Of a stretch of DNA of 64,000 bases, positions 1-9,072 are shown one piece after another. A program made the translations under genes and the position numbers. The notes beneath the pieces were generated by a model that had not been told where the DNA came from, did no database searches, and was given only the letters and a program-made list of their open reading frames with translations. How positions within the stretch are numbered: the first letter of the stretch is position 1; each line of letters starts with the position of its first letter. Origin of the DNA: JAQBZY01 sp038117205 (GTDB lineage: Bacteria > Pseudomonadota > Alphaproteobacteria > Rhodospirillales > Casp-alpha2); assembly GCA_038117205.1 (NCBI GenBank), contig JAYOFL010000008.1, forward strand, positions 16,525 to 80,524. The letters run 5' to 3'.

Positions 1-1
1 C

Positions 2-1378
2 GCGCGGCACATCTGTGAATACCTCACCATCACCGGGCCGGACAACGTGACGCGGCCGTACCTGCTGGAAAAATGGTCGGCGTCCGACGATCTGAAGACC
101 TGGACGCTGAACCTCCGCAAGGGGATCAAGTGGCATAACGGCGACGACTTCAACGCCGACGACGTGGTCTTCAATTTCACGCGCTGGCTCGATCCGGCAA
201 CGGGGTCCTCGAACATCGGTCTGTTCTCCGCCATGACCAGTGGCGAGGGCAAGGCGAAGAAGATGACGCCGGGCGCCGTCGAGCGGGTCGACGATCATAC
301 CGTGCGGCTCCATCTCAACGCGCCGGCGTTGGCGATCCCGGAAAATCTCTACAACTATCCCACCATGATCGTGCACCGGGGCTTCCGGGGCGATCTCTCG
401 AAGGCGCCGATGGGAACCGGGCCCTATACCCTGGCGGCCTTCGCCGTCGGCGAGAAGGCGATCCTGAAGCGGACCGGAAAGCCCTATTGGGGCGGCGACG
501 TCTTTCTCGACGAGATTCACTACTACGACCACGGCTCCACGTCGCCGTCGCAGTTGGCCGCTCTGGCGTCCGGTCAGGTCGATATGATCTTCGAATTCGA
601 CATGCTGTCCCTGGAATTGGCGTCGAGCCTGCCGAACGTCGACGTCTACGAGGCGACGACGGCGCAGACCGGCTGTCTCAGGATGCGGGTCTCGGAAAAG
701 CCGTTCGACGATCCGCGCATCCGCAAGGCGATCGTCGCGTGTTCCGACAACGCCAAGCACCGGGATCTGATTTTCGGTGGCCGCGGCGACGTTGGCGAGA
801 ATCATCACGTGGCGCCGATCCACCCGGAATATTTCAAGCTGCCGCCGTTGAAGCAGGATCACGCCTTGGCGAAGAAGCTGCTCGCCGAGGCCGGCCATTC
901 GAACGGCATCGACCTCAGCATCGACGTCGGCAACACCAACGGCCCCTGGCAGCAGCAGGCCTGCGAAATCCTCAAGGAACAGCTCGCGCCGGCCGGCATC
1001 CGCCTCGGGATCAACGTCATGCCGGCCACCAAGTATTGGGAAGTCTGGGATAAGACGCCGTTCGGTCTGACGCAATGGACGCACCGGCCGCTCGGGACCA
1101 TGGTGTTGAGCGTCGGCTACCGTTCCGGCGTGCCATGGAACGAATCCGCCTACGCCAATCCGGCCTTCGACAAGGCCCTGACCGAAGCGGAATCGCGGGT
1201 CGATGCAAAGGAACGCGCCGAGGCCATGGCAAAGGTGGAGAAGATCCTGCAGGACGACGCCGTCATGGTGCAGTCGGTCTGGCTGCCGAAGTTCTTTGCC
1301 GCCAGCAAGAAGGTGAAGAACTTGAAGGCGCATCCGACGCAGTACCATCAGTTCCACGACGTCTGGATCGACGCATAG
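2..1378 (+). CDS. ABC transporter substrate-binding protein, family 5 (5' end outside window)
   Basis: Periplasmic solute-binding protein of the peptide/nickel/opine type (SBP_bac_5). The frame is open to the left edge, so the signal peptide and N-terminus lie before the window. The visible part has the family's features: a WTLNLRKGIKWHNG-like segment near the start, the GTGPYTL motif, and a C-terminal region ending in HQFHDVWIDA. Two permease genes and a fused double ATPase follow in the same direction, the usual Dpp/Opp gene set. The protein would capture a peptide or similar solute in the periplasm; the exact substrate cannot be read from sequence. Confidence 0.9.
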   Translation, partial: ARHICEYLTITGPDNVTRPYLLEKWSASDDLKTWTLNLRKGIKWHNGDDFNADDVVFNFTRWLDPATGSSNIGLFSAMTSGEGKAKKMTPGAVERVDDHTVRLHLNAPALAIPENLYNYPTMIVHRGFRGDLSKAPMGTGPYTLAAFAVGEKAILKRTGKPYWGGDVFLDEIHYYDHGSTSPSQLAALASGQVDMIFEFDMLSLELASSLPNVDVYEATTAQTGCLRMRVSEKPFDDPRIRKAIVACSDNAKHRDLIFGGRGDVGENHHVAPIHPEYFKLPPLKQDHALAKKLLAEAGHSNGIDLSIDVGNTNGPWQQQACEILKEQLAPAGIRLGINVMPATKYWEVWDKTPFGLTQWTHRPLGTMVLSVGYRSGVPWNESAYANPAFDKALTEAESRVDAKERAEAMAKVEKILQDDAVMVQSVWLPKFFAASKKVKNLKAHPTQYHQFHDVWIDA

Positions 1379-1466
1379 CCGGGCATTCCGGCATGCCTGA
1401 TGCCTTGCGATTGCGCGCGCGGTATCATGAGCCGACACCTGTCCTTTGTCGGGGAGGTCACGGTCC

Positions 1467-2399
1467 GTGCTGATGCTCGCGCTCCGCAGGTTCGCGTCCA
1501 TGTTCCTGATCATGGCCGTGGTATCGTTCCTGCTGTTTCTGTTGTTCGAGTCGGACAAGTTGGCCGTCGCCGGCAAGGTGCTCGGACCGTATTCCTCCAT
1601 CGAGCAGCGGGAAATCTGGCTGGAGAACAACGGCTACGACCGGCCGTTCCTGCTGCGCTATCTGAGTTGGGCCGGCAACGCGATCACCGGCGATTTCGGA
1701 AAGTCCCTGCAGTTGAAGGCGCCGGTCGCCGACGTGTTGTGGCCGCGCCTCGCCAATACGGCGATCCTGGCCGGCGTCGTCTTCGCGGCGATGATCCCGC
1801 TGTCGCTCCTGCTGGGGGTGCTCGCCGGCCTCAAGGAGGCGTCGCTCCGCGACCGCAGCATATCCGTGTTGGCGGTCGTCACGACCTCGGTCCCGGAATT
1901 CGCCTCGGCGACGCTGTTGACCGCCGTTTTCGTCTTCTGGCTCGGCTGGTTGCCCGGCACCTCGGCGATGACGGGCGGGTTCAGCTTCAAGGAGATCATC
2001 CTGCCGGCCGCCGTGCTGGTGCTCTATGACTTCGGCTACGTGACGCGGATGACGCGGGCCTCCATGGCCGAGGTGATGACGTCGCAATACATCCGCACCG
2101 CCGTCTTAAAAGGGATTCCCTATTCCCGGATCGTCATGCGACACGCGCTCAGAAACGCGCTGATCGCGCCCTTCACCATCATCGTCCTGCAGATGAACTG
2201 GCTGTTGTCAGGCGTCATCGTCGTCGAGGTGTTCTTCTCCTACAAGGGTTTCGGCAAGCTGCTTTTAGATGCGTCGCTGTTCGGTGACATCTACGTCATC
2301 GAGGCCTGCACGCTGGTGGCCGTATTCGTCGCCGTGGCGTCGCAGTTCATCTCCGACATCGGCTATACGCTCCTCAATCCGCGCATCAGGTTCGGGTGA
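1467..2399 (+). CDS. ABC transporter permease, DppB type
   Basis: Inner-membrane permease of a peptide-type ABC importer. It starts with a hydrophobic segment after LMLALRRFASM, then has an ectodomain loop and about five further membrane segments. The EAA-like cytoplasmic loop (residues about 195-225, YIRTAVLKGIPYSRIVMRHA) is the ATPase contact. I prefer GTG at 1467 because a GGGGAGG sequence at 1451-1457 sits about 9 bases upstream; ATG at 1473 is the alternative. The gene ends in a GTGA overlap with the second permease, which indicates translational coupling. Confidence 0.92.
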   Translation: MLMLALRRFASMFLIMAVVSFLLFLLFESDKLAVAGKVLGPYSSIEQREIWLENNGYDRPFLLRYLSWAGNAITGDFGKSLQLKAPVADVLWPRLANTAILAGVVFAAMIPLSLLLGVLAGLKEASLRDRSISVLAVVTTSVPEFASATLLTAVFVFWLGWLPGTSAMTGGFSFKEIILPAAVLVLYDFGYVTRMTRASMAEVMTSQYIRTAVLKGIPYSRIVMRHALRNALIAPFTIIVLQMNWLLSGVIVVEVFFSYKGFGKLLLDASLFGDIYVIEACTLVAVFVAVASQFISDIGYTLLNPRIRFG

Positions 2400-3283
2400 C
2401 GGGCATGGCGGACGGCGGAACCATCGCGACAGCAAGCGGCCTCCGGCGCATCGCCGGCGCGCTCGCGCTGATCCGCGAGTCCCCCATCGCCATGGCCGGT
2501 TTGGCGCTGGTCGCCTTCTGGGTCGCGCTGGCCATTCTGGCGCCGGTGTTGCCGTTGCACGACCCCAATCTGCCCGTGGCGCCGTTCAAGAAGCCGCTGG
2601 CGGAAGCGAAGGACGGCGCCGTTTATTGGCTCGGCACCGACCACAAGGGCCGCGACATGCTGGCCCGCGTCATCTTCGGGGCCAGGCGGGTGTTGATCTG
2701 GGCGACGTTCGCGACGAGCGTCGCCTACGTCGTCGGCATCATGATGGGCGTCGTCGCCGGATATCTCGGCGGCTGGTGGGACGAGGTGCTGTCGTTCCTC
2801 GGCAACGTATTGTTGTCGTTCCCGGTCATGGTGCTCTACATCGTCATCATCGCGTACCTGGGCTCGACGGGTTTCAACATCGTGCTCGCCGTCACCTTCG
2901 CGTCGGCGCCCGGCATCATGCGCATCGTGCGGGGTCTGGTGCTCGATTTGAAGACGCGCGACTATATCCTGGCGGCGCAGACGCGGGGTGAGGCGCCTCT
3001 CTATATCATGCTGGTGGAATTGCTGCCGAACGCGCGCGGACCGCTGATCGTCGACGCCTGCCTCAGGCTCGGTTACACCACCATCACCATCGCCATGCTC
3101 GGCTATCTCGGTCTCGGACTGCCGCCCCCCGATCCGGACTGGGGCAAGATGATCGCCGAGACGCAACCGCTCGGCAGTTTCGCCGGACACATGGCGGTCA
3201 TCCCGGCGCTGGCGATCTCGTCGCTGGTGCTCGGCTTCAACCTGCTCGCGGACGGTCTCCGCGAAATTTCGCTTCGGGACTGA
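2396..3283 (+). CDS. ABC transporter permease, DppC type
   Basis: Second inner-membrane permease of the importer. It has the DppC layout: an N-terminal membrane segment (AGLALVAFWVALAILAPVL), then the LGTDHKGRDMLARVIFGAR motif that marks DppC/OppC proteins, then further membrane segments and an EAA loop around YILAAQTRGEAPLYIM. GTG at 2396 overlaps the previous stop by four bases; ATG at 2405 is a possible start. At 295 residues it has the normal family length. It would pair with the DppB-type protein to form the channel. Confidence 0.93.
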   Translation: MTGMADGGTIATASGLRRIAGALALIRESPIAMAGLALVAFWVALAILAPVLPLHDPNLPVAPFKKPLAEAKDGAVYWLGTDHKGRDMLARVIFGARRVLIWATFATSVAYVVGIMMGVVAGYLGGWWDEVLSFLGNVLLSFPVMVLYIVIIAYLGSTGFNIVLAVTFASAPGIMRIVRGLVLDLKTRDYILAAQTRGEAPLYIMLVELLPNARGPLIVDACLRLGYTTITIAMLGYLGLGLPPPDPDWGKMIAETQPLGSFAGHMAVIPALAISSLVLGFNLLADGLREISLRD

Positions 3284-3286
3284 GGC

Positions 3287-5368
3287 ATGGCCGACAGCGA
3301 CATCGTACCCGTTCTCGAATGCAAGGGGCTCTGCGTGTCCTTCCGGACGCGCGCCGGCGAGGTGCCGGCCGTCGCCGATTTCGACATGACCGTCATGCCC
3401 GGCGAGGCGGTCGGACTGGTGGGGGAATCCGGCTGCGGCAAGTCGACGGTGGCCCTCGCCGTCATGCGCTATCTCGGCGTCAACGGCGCCATCGTCGGTG
3501 GCGAGGTCCGGTTCCGCGGGCGCGACATGGCGGACATGTCGGCGGATGAGCTGCGCCGGGTTCGCGGCTCTAAGATCGCCATGGTCTATCAGGAGCCGAT
3601 GGCGTCCCTGAACCCCTCCATGCGCATCGGCGAACAGTTGATGGAAGTGCCGATCTATCACGAGGGTGCGAGCCGCGACGGCGCCCGAAAGCGGGCCATG
3701 GCCATGCTGGAGGACGTCCGGTTGCCGGACCCGGCACGCATCATGGACGCCTATCCGCATCAGCTTTCCGGCGGTCAGCAGCAGCGCGTCGTCATCGCCA
3801 TGGCGCTGCTGAGCCGGCCGGAGCTGCTTTTGCTCGACGAGCCGACGACGGCCCTCGACGTGACGGTCGAAGCCGGCATCGTGCAACTGGTGAAGGACCT
3901 GGCGCGCCGGCACGGCACGGCGATGATCTATATCTCGCACAACCTCGGCCTGATCCTGGAAACCTGCGACCGGGTGACGGTGATGTATTCCGGCGAGGCC
4001 GTCGAAAGCGGCGCCGTCGGCGACGTTTTTGAGCGCATGCGCCATCCCTACACGCGCGGCCTGTTCGCTTCGATCCCGCTGCCCGGCGCCGACCGGCACG
4101 CCCGGCCGCTGGTGCCGATTCCGGGGCAGTTGCCGTTGCCGCACCGCCGTCCGTCCGGCTGTAACTTCGGACCGCGCTGCGCGTTCTTGGCAGAGGGCCG
4201 TTGCGACGCGGAACGCATTCCCATGCGCGCCCTCGACAGTCGTGAGCATGCCGCCCGCTGCGTGCGAGTCGACGACATCGATTGGTCGGCGGCGGCGGGT
4301 CCGGCCGATGCGGCCGAGGCCATACAACCAGGCAGGGTGGTCCTCGACGTCGAGGGCATGCGCAAGTATTACGAGGTGCGCGACAGCTCGCTCCTGGCGC
4401 TGATACAGGGCGAGAGCGTGCGCTACGTGAAGGCGAACGAGGAAATCACCTTCCAGGCCCGCGAGGCGGAGACCGTCGCCATCGTCGGCGAGTCCGGTTG
4501 CGGCAAGTCCACGTTCGCCAAGGTATTGATGGGCCTCGAACAGGCGAGCGCCGGCGCCGTGCGCCTGGACGGCAAGGATCTGGCGCAGGTGCCCGTCAAC
4601 GAACGCCGCGCCGGGACCATCGGGCGGCTGCAGATGGTCTTTCAGAACCCGTTCGATACGCTCAACCCGAGCCACAGCGTCGGCGCGCAGATCGCTCGTG
4701 TGGTGCGGAAGTTCGGCGTCGAGACCGATCCCGCCAAGGTGCAGGAGAAGGTCTACGAATTGCTCGATCTCGTGAAGCTGCCCCGGGAATTCGCGCACCG
4801 CCGTCCGCGTCAGTTGTCCGGCGGCCAGAAGCAACGGGTCGGCATCGCCCGCGCCTTCGCCGGGAACCCGGCCATCGTCGTCGCCGACGAGCCGGTCTCG
4901 GCCCTCGACGTTTCGGTGCAGGCCGCCGTGACGGGGCTGCTGACGGAAATCCAGCGGACCCGGCGGACGACGCTCCTATTCATCAGTCACGATCTGTCCG
5001 TCGTCCGCTATCTCGCCGACCGGGTGATCGTCATGTACCTGGGCCACATCGTCGAGCAGGGGACAACCGATCAGGTCTTCAATCCGCCCTATCATCCCTA
5101 CACGGAAGCGCTGCTGTCGGCGGTGCCGATCGCCGATACGTCCGTCGAAAAGCGGGAAATCGTGCTCTCCGGTGAAATTCCGAGCGCCCTCGACCCGCCG
5201 CCCGGCTGCCCGTTCCAGACCCGCTGTCCGCGACGGATCGACGGCCTCTGCGACACGGAGATGCCGCCACGCCGCAGACTCGCCGACGGTCACGAAGTGC
5301 TGTGCCATCTCGACGACGACAGCTTCGCCGCCATGACGCCGGTGTTCGCCATGCAGGCGGCGTCCTGA
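3287..5368 (+). CDS. Fused dipeptide/oligopeptide ABC transporter ATP-binding protein (DppD-DppF type)
   Basis: Two ATPase domains in one 693-residue chain, so one protein provides both nucleotide-binding subunits. Each half has a Walker A (GESGCGKST), a signature (LSGGQQQR in the first, LSGGQKQR in the second) and a Walker B ending in DEP. Each half also ends in the cysteine-containing oligopeptide-transporter extension (GCNFGPRC and GCPFQTRC). The gene begins 3 bases after the DppC stop and completes the operon. Fusions of this kind are common in alphaproteobacteria. Confidence 0.94.
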   Translation: MADSDIVPVLECKGLCVSFRTRAGEVPAVADFDMTVMPGEAVGLVGESGCGKSTVALAVMRYLGVNGAIVGGEVRFRGRDMADMSADELRRVRGSKIAMVYQEPMASLNPSMRIGEQLMEVPIYHEGASRDGARKRAMAMLEDVRLPDPARIMDAYPHQLSGGQQQRVVIAMALLSRPELLLLDEPTTALDVTVEAGIVQLVKDLARRHGTAMIYISHNLGLILETCDRVTVMYSGEAVESGAVGDVFERMRHPYTRGLFASIPLPGADRHARPLVPIPGQLPLPHRRPSGCNFGPRCAFLAEGRCDAERIPMRALDSREHAARCVRVDDIDWSAAAGPADAAEAIQPGRVVLDVEGMRKYYEVRDSSLLALIQGESVRYVKANEEITFQAREAETVAIVGESGCGKSTFAKVLMGLEQASAGAVRLDGKDLAQVPVNERRAGTIGRLQMVFQNPFDTLNPSHSVGAQIARVVRKFGVETDPAKVQEKVYELLDLVKLPREFAHRRPRQLSGGQKQRVGIARAFAGNPAIVVADEPVSALDVSVQAAVTGLLTEIQRTRRTTLLFISHDLSVVRYLADRVIVMYLGHIVEQGTTDQVFNPPYHPYTEALLSAVPIADTSVEKREIVLSGEIPSALDPPPGCPFQTRCPRRIDGLCDTEMPPRRRLADGHEVLCHLDDDSFAAMTPVFAMQAAS

Positions 5369-5452
5369 TCCCATCGCTCGAACGGTTCCGTTCGGACTTG
5401 CCTCGCTGCCATCCCCACCCGTCAAATGGGGCGGCAAGGACAGGAGAACACC

Positions 5453-5785
5453 ATGAAGACCACGCTCGCCTACGTCGGCGCCGCCTTCGCCGAAATCGCC
5501 GGTTGTTTCGCCTTCTGGGCCTGGCTCAGGCTCGGCGCGTCGGTCTGGTGGGTGGTGCCCGGCATGGCCAGTCTGGCGCTGTTCGCGTTCCTGCTGACCC
5601 TCGTCGACAGCATCGTGGCGGGCCGCGCCTTCGCCGCCTACGGCGGCGTCTACATCGTCGCCAGCCTGACCTGGCTGTGGGCGGTCGAGGGCATGCGGCC
5701 GGACCGTTGGGACGTCGGCGGCGCGGCGCTCTGTCTGATCGGCGCGGCGGTGATCGTTTGGGGGGCGCGCCAAACGGTGGTCTGA
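5453..5785 (+). CDS. YnfA/UPF0060 family small membrane protein
   Basis: A 110-residue protein with four predicted membrane helices and the family's features: AEIAGCFAFWAWLRLG near the start, then RAFAAYGGVYIVASLTWLW. The family is related to small multidrug resistance transporters, but the role here is unknown. ATG at 5453 has an AGGAG at 5442-5446, six bases upstream. It lies 84 bases after the peptide transporter ATPase and may be a separate unit. Confidence 0.88.
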   Translation: MKTTLAYVGAAFAEIAGCFAFWAWLRLGASVWWVVPGMASLALFAFLLTLVDSIVAGRAFAAYGGVYIVASLTWLWAVEGMRPDRWDVGGAALCLIGAAVIVWGARQTVV

Positions 5786-5798
5786 ATTCGGCGACAAG

Positions 5799-6896
5799 TC
5801 ACCGCAAAGGACATGCGGCATAAAACGTCGCGCAGATACGTTCCTTCAAGAAAAGCGCAGCGAAGAGGTTGCCTTCGACGCTGAGATGTCCAGTGCTGTC
5901 AGGGCCGTCCGGATGCGTATAGTAGGTCCGACGGATAGCGGATACTTCGTCAGACGCAAGAAATGCCGATTCGAGATCCGCGAAATTCAAACGTAACTCG
6001 TCGTAAATCTTTAGTAATCGTGCCGGAACAGGATACCTCGAAGCGTAACGTTCGAGCGCTTCCTTGCTGGCGAACTTGCTGCCATGCGGAATCTGCAAGA
6101 CGAACAGTTTGGCGCCGGCCTCTGCGACGGCCTTACGTGTGTCGTCGAGTATCTTCCGAATGACCGGATCATTGCTTTCAAAATACTCAGCGACCTTCTG
6201 CTCCCGTGCGGCGGGGACAAGCCGATAGAACGCCTTGCGTATCAACCCGAGCAGAAAGAAATCGGTCATTCGTTTCCTCTCTAGTTCGTCGCGGAACGCA
6301 GGTAAGGCGGTCTCCGGGGCCGGCTTTTCGATCGTGAGTTGGCCGCCGTCGGCGGAAATCCCATACCGAGGCTTTGGTCGGCTAAAGAAGCGCAACACCG
6401 TTCTCTCGTAGTTGGGGGGGTGGATGCCAAACACGACAATGTCCGGTGACCATGCGAGTCCCTTCTTGAGGAGCTTGGAGAATGACTGGCCGATGCCGTA
6501 TCCCGGCACGCCCATGTTCGCGGCGATGACGTTCCGGGTATTCCTTGCGAATTGGCTGGAAATGGCCTCTTCAGGATGAACCTCGCTGCCGAAAACGAAG
6601 GGATCGCCAATGAAGAGAACCCTGATCGGCGCCGGCAGATCGACGGCGTCGCTCGTTGCGATACTCCGAATGCCGGATTGGTGCGTATCCCAGCCGAGGT
6701 CGGGGTCGAACGAAGGAGAGGAGTCGTTGTGTCTCGGCGTATTGCGCAGAAACTGCCATTCGTAGGCCTTCTGGCTGCGGTCGGGCTCGAACCAAATAGC
6801 CATCGCCGTCACCGGGTCGAGCAAGCTACGAACGCCAATCTCAGCCGCGATCAACGAAATCGCGGCGGAAGCCAATAATAGAAGCCAGTTCCGCAT
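5799..6896 (-). CDS. SGNH/GDSL hydrolase-like protein with the nucleophile serine replaced by proline
   Basis: A 365-residue protein with an N-terminal membrane anchor or signal (NWLLLLASAAISLIAAEIG) and an SGNH-like fold. The block I motif reads GDPFVFGSEV where GDS is expected, so the position of the catalytic serine (residue 99, codon CCC at 6600-6602) is proline. Other family marks remain: NMGVPGYGIGQS in the block II region and a C-terminal D-x-x-G-H segment (DSTGHLSVEGN). The base composition is visibly more AT-rich than the neighbours, suggesting acquisition. It may be an inactive relative or a gene with a point mutation. It faces the YnfA gene, and the two stops are 13 bases apart. 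Confidence 0.75.
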   Translation of the reverse strand: MRNWLLLLASAAISLIAAEIGVRSLLDPVTAMAIWFEPDRSQKAYEWQFLRNTPRHNDSSPSFDPDLGWDTHQSGIRSIATSDAVDLPAPIRVLFIGDPFVFGSEVHPEEAISSQFARNTRNVIAANMGVPGYGIGQSFSKLLKKGLAWSPDIVVFGIHPPNYERTVLRFFSRPKPRYGISADGGQLTIEKPAPETALPAFRDELERKRMTDFFLLGLIRKAFYRLVPAAREQKVAEYFESNDPVIRKILDDTRKAVAEAGAKLFVLQIPHGSKFASKEALERYASRYPVPARLLKIYDELRLNFADLESAFLASDEVSAIRRTYYTHPDGPDSTGHLSVEGNLFAALFLKERICATFYAACPLR

Positions 6897-7022
6897 GAGA
6901 GGCCGATGGTCTCTGCTTCAAGGTGATACAACAATTAAGAAAGTAGGATGTTATCCATCCGATGCCGGCCTTTCCAGTCCGTCGGATTCCTGCGAAACTC
7001 CGGCCCGCAAAGGGAGGGCGGC

Positions 7023-7550
7023 ATGAAGTATTCGCTCGGCGAACACCACGTAACCACCAGGGGCGACGACTACTGGATCGCGCCGAACGCCAGCGTCGTC
7101 GGCAAGGTCACGCTGGAGGCCGGCGCCAACATCTGGTTCGGCACCGCCATCCGCGGCGACAACGAACAAATCGTCATCGGCGAGGGCTCCAACGTTCAGG
7201 AAAACTGCGTTCTGCACACGGACCCCGGTTTCCCGCTCGTCATGGGCCGCTACGCCAGCGTCGGACACCTGGCCATGCTCCACGGCTGCACCGTCGGCGA
7301 CGGCGCGCTGATCGGTATCGGCGCCGTGGTACTGAACGGCGCCAAGATCGGCCGCGGTTCCCTGGTCGGCGCCAAGGCGCTGGTGACGGAAGGGAAGGAA
7401 ATCCCCGAATATTCGCTCGCCGTCGGCGCGCCGGCGAAAGTGATCCGCCGGCTGACCGACGAGGAAGTCGACAACATCGAAAAGATCGCCCGGCGTTACG
7501 TCGAGAGGTCCCGCCTGTTCAAGGCGCAGATGGCCGAGCAGGGCGCCTGA
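7023..7550 (+). CDS. Gamma carbonic anhydrase family protein (left-handed beta-helix)
   Basis: A 175-residue hexapeptide-repeat protein. The repeats run from about residue 20 to 135, followed by a C-terminal helix. The metal-site pattern of gamma carbonic anhydrases is present: the conserved RGDNEQIVIG strand, a histidine in VLHTDPG, and the GHLAMLHGCTVGD segment. It is close to the YrdA/PaaY type, for which carbonic anhydrase or thioesterase activity has been reported, so the reaction is not certain. AGGGAGGG just upstream of 7023 fixes the start. It lies one base before the CoA ligase gene and probably shares its transcript. Confidence 0.88.
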   Translation: MKYSLGEHHVTTRGDDYWIAPNASVVGKVTLEAGANIWFGTAIRGDNEQIVIGEGSNVQENCVLHTDPGFPLVMGRYASVGHLAMLHGCTVGDGALIGIGAVVLNGAKIGRGSLVGAKALVTEGKEIPEYSLAVGAPAKVIRRLTDEEVDNIEKIARRYVERSRLFKAQMAEQGA

Positions 7551-7551
7551 C

Positions 7552-9072
7552 ATGTTTCCGGTCGATCATTTCTTCCGCGCCGCCCGGCGCTGGCCCGACC
7601 GTATCGCCGTGCAGGACGGCGAGCGGCTGATCACCTACGGCGAGCTGGCGCGTCGCGCCAGCGCCATCGCCACCGGGTTCCAGGCCATCGACCCGACGCC
7701 GCAGAGCCGCGTCGGCGTCTGTGCCTACAACACCGTCGAACATCTGGAAGCCTGGCTCGGCGCCTTCGCCGCCGGCAAGACGTGGGTGCCGCTCAATCCC
7801 CGGAACGGCAAGGAAGAACTGAGCCGCGTCGTCGCCGTCACCGAGCCCTCCATCGTCGTCGTCGACGGCGATTGTCTGGACAAGGTGGATACGGGCGCGG
7901 CGACCCGCGTCCTCGGCAAGCCGGGCGCCGGCGTCGGTAACATGCCGACGCTCGCCGGCCTCGCCGCCACGCACGACGGCGAGATGCCGCGCCGGTTCGA
8001 CTTCGCCCTCGACGATCTGCAGGCGATCAAGTTCACCGGCGGTTCGTCCGGCGTGCCGAAGGGCGTAATGCAGACGTACCGGGTCTGGAACACCTGCATT
8101 TCGTCGATGCTCGCCGAACTCCGCTTCGACCAGGACGACCGGCACCTGCTGGCGGTCGCCATGACGCACGGCACGAATACCCTGATCATGCCGACGTTCG
8201 CCGCCGGCGGCCGACAGGTGTTCATGGGGCAAGGCAAGCCCGACACCATTCTGGACGCGTTCGAAACCTACGGCGTCACCACGGTGTTCCTGCCGCCCAC
8301 GGTCATCTACATGATGATGGCCGAGCCGGGCGTCGAGCAGCGCCGCTTCCCGTCGCTGCGTCACTTGATCGTCGGCGGCGCCGCCATCCGGGCGTCGGAA
8401 CTGCCGAAGGCCATGCGCATCTTCAACAACGCCGTCGAGACCTGTTTTGGCCAGACGGAGGCGCCGCAGATCGCGACCATCATGCGCGCCGAGGAATGGC
8501 AGGACCCGGCGAACCACGCGTCCATGGGCCGCGCCACCTGCCTGACGCGCCTCGAAATCATGGACCCGGAAGGCAATATCCTGCCGCCGGGCCAGTCGGG
8601 CGAGATTGTCCTCAAGGGCGATCTGGTCATGAAGGGTTACTACAAGATGCCCGACAAGACCGCCGAGACCATCATCGACGGCTGGCTGCACACCGGTGAC
8701 GTCGGCCTGATCGACGAGCGCGGCTACGTCTTCCTGAAGGACCGCATCCGAGACGTCATCATCACCGGCGGCTTCAACGTCTATCCGTCCGACGTGGAAG
8801 CCGTCATGGGCCGGCACCCGGCGGTCAAGGAATGCGTCGTCTTCGGCGTGCCGGACTTGAAGTGGGGCGAGGTGGTGCAGGCCGCTGTCGAACTGCACGC
8901 GGGGTCCACGGCGACCGGCGAGGACATCGCCGCCTTCGTGAAGGATCATCTGGATTCGGTGAAAACGCCGAAAGTGGTGCACGTGGTGAAAGAACTGCCG
9001 CGAAGCGGCGTCGGCAAGGTGCTGCGGCGCGAAGCCAAGGTCATGTTCACCCCGAAGGAGGGCGCGGCATGA
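7552..9072 (+). CDS. AMP-dependent acyl-CoA synthetase/ligase
   Basis: An ANL-superfamily enzyme of 506 residues that should activate a carboxylic acid to its CoA thioester through an acyl-adenylate. Motifs in order: a P-loop-like FTGGSSGVPKGV near residue 163, the TxE-type FGQTEAPQ near residue 300, HTGDVG near residue 380, and a C-terminal PRSGVGKVLRRE containing the adenylation lysine. The acid cannot be named from sequence. It is translationally coupled (ATGA overlap) to the citryl-CoA lyase-like gene, so its CoA product may feed that enzyme. Confidence 0.9.
   Translation: MFPVDHFFRAARRWPDRIAVQDGERLITYGELARRASAIATGFQAIDPTPQSRVGVCAYNTVEHLEAWLGAFAAGKTWVPLNPRNGKEELSRVVAVTEPSIVVVDGDCLDKVDTGAATRVLGKPGAGVGNMPTLAGLAATHDGEMPRRFDFALDDLQAIKFTGGSSGVPKGVMQTYRVWNTCISSMLAELRFDQDDRHLLAVAMTHGTNTLIMPTFAAGGRQVFMGQGKPDTILDAFETYGVTTVFLPPTVIYMMMAEPGVEQRRFPSLRHLIVGGAAIRASELPKAMRIFNNAVETCFGQTEAPQIATIMRAEEWQDPANHASMGRATCLTRLEIMDPEGNILPPGQSGEIVLKGDLVMKGYYKMPDKTAETIIDGWLHTGDVGLIDERGYVFLKDRIRDVIITGGFNVYPSDVEAVMGRHPAVKECVVFGVPDLKWGEVVQAAVELHAGSTATGEDIAAFVKDHLDSVKTPKVVHVVKELPRSGVGKVLRREAKVMFTPKEGAA

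Noticed and set aside
2363..4834. An 823-codon open frame on the reverse strand over the permease and ATPase genes
   Set aside because: It is antisense to well-recognised ABC genes, has Arg/His/Asp-rich low-complexity translation and no family features; typical of GC-rich DNA.
3287..5368. The double-ATPase fusion as a novelty
   Set aside because: Such fused DppD-DppF type proteins are common.
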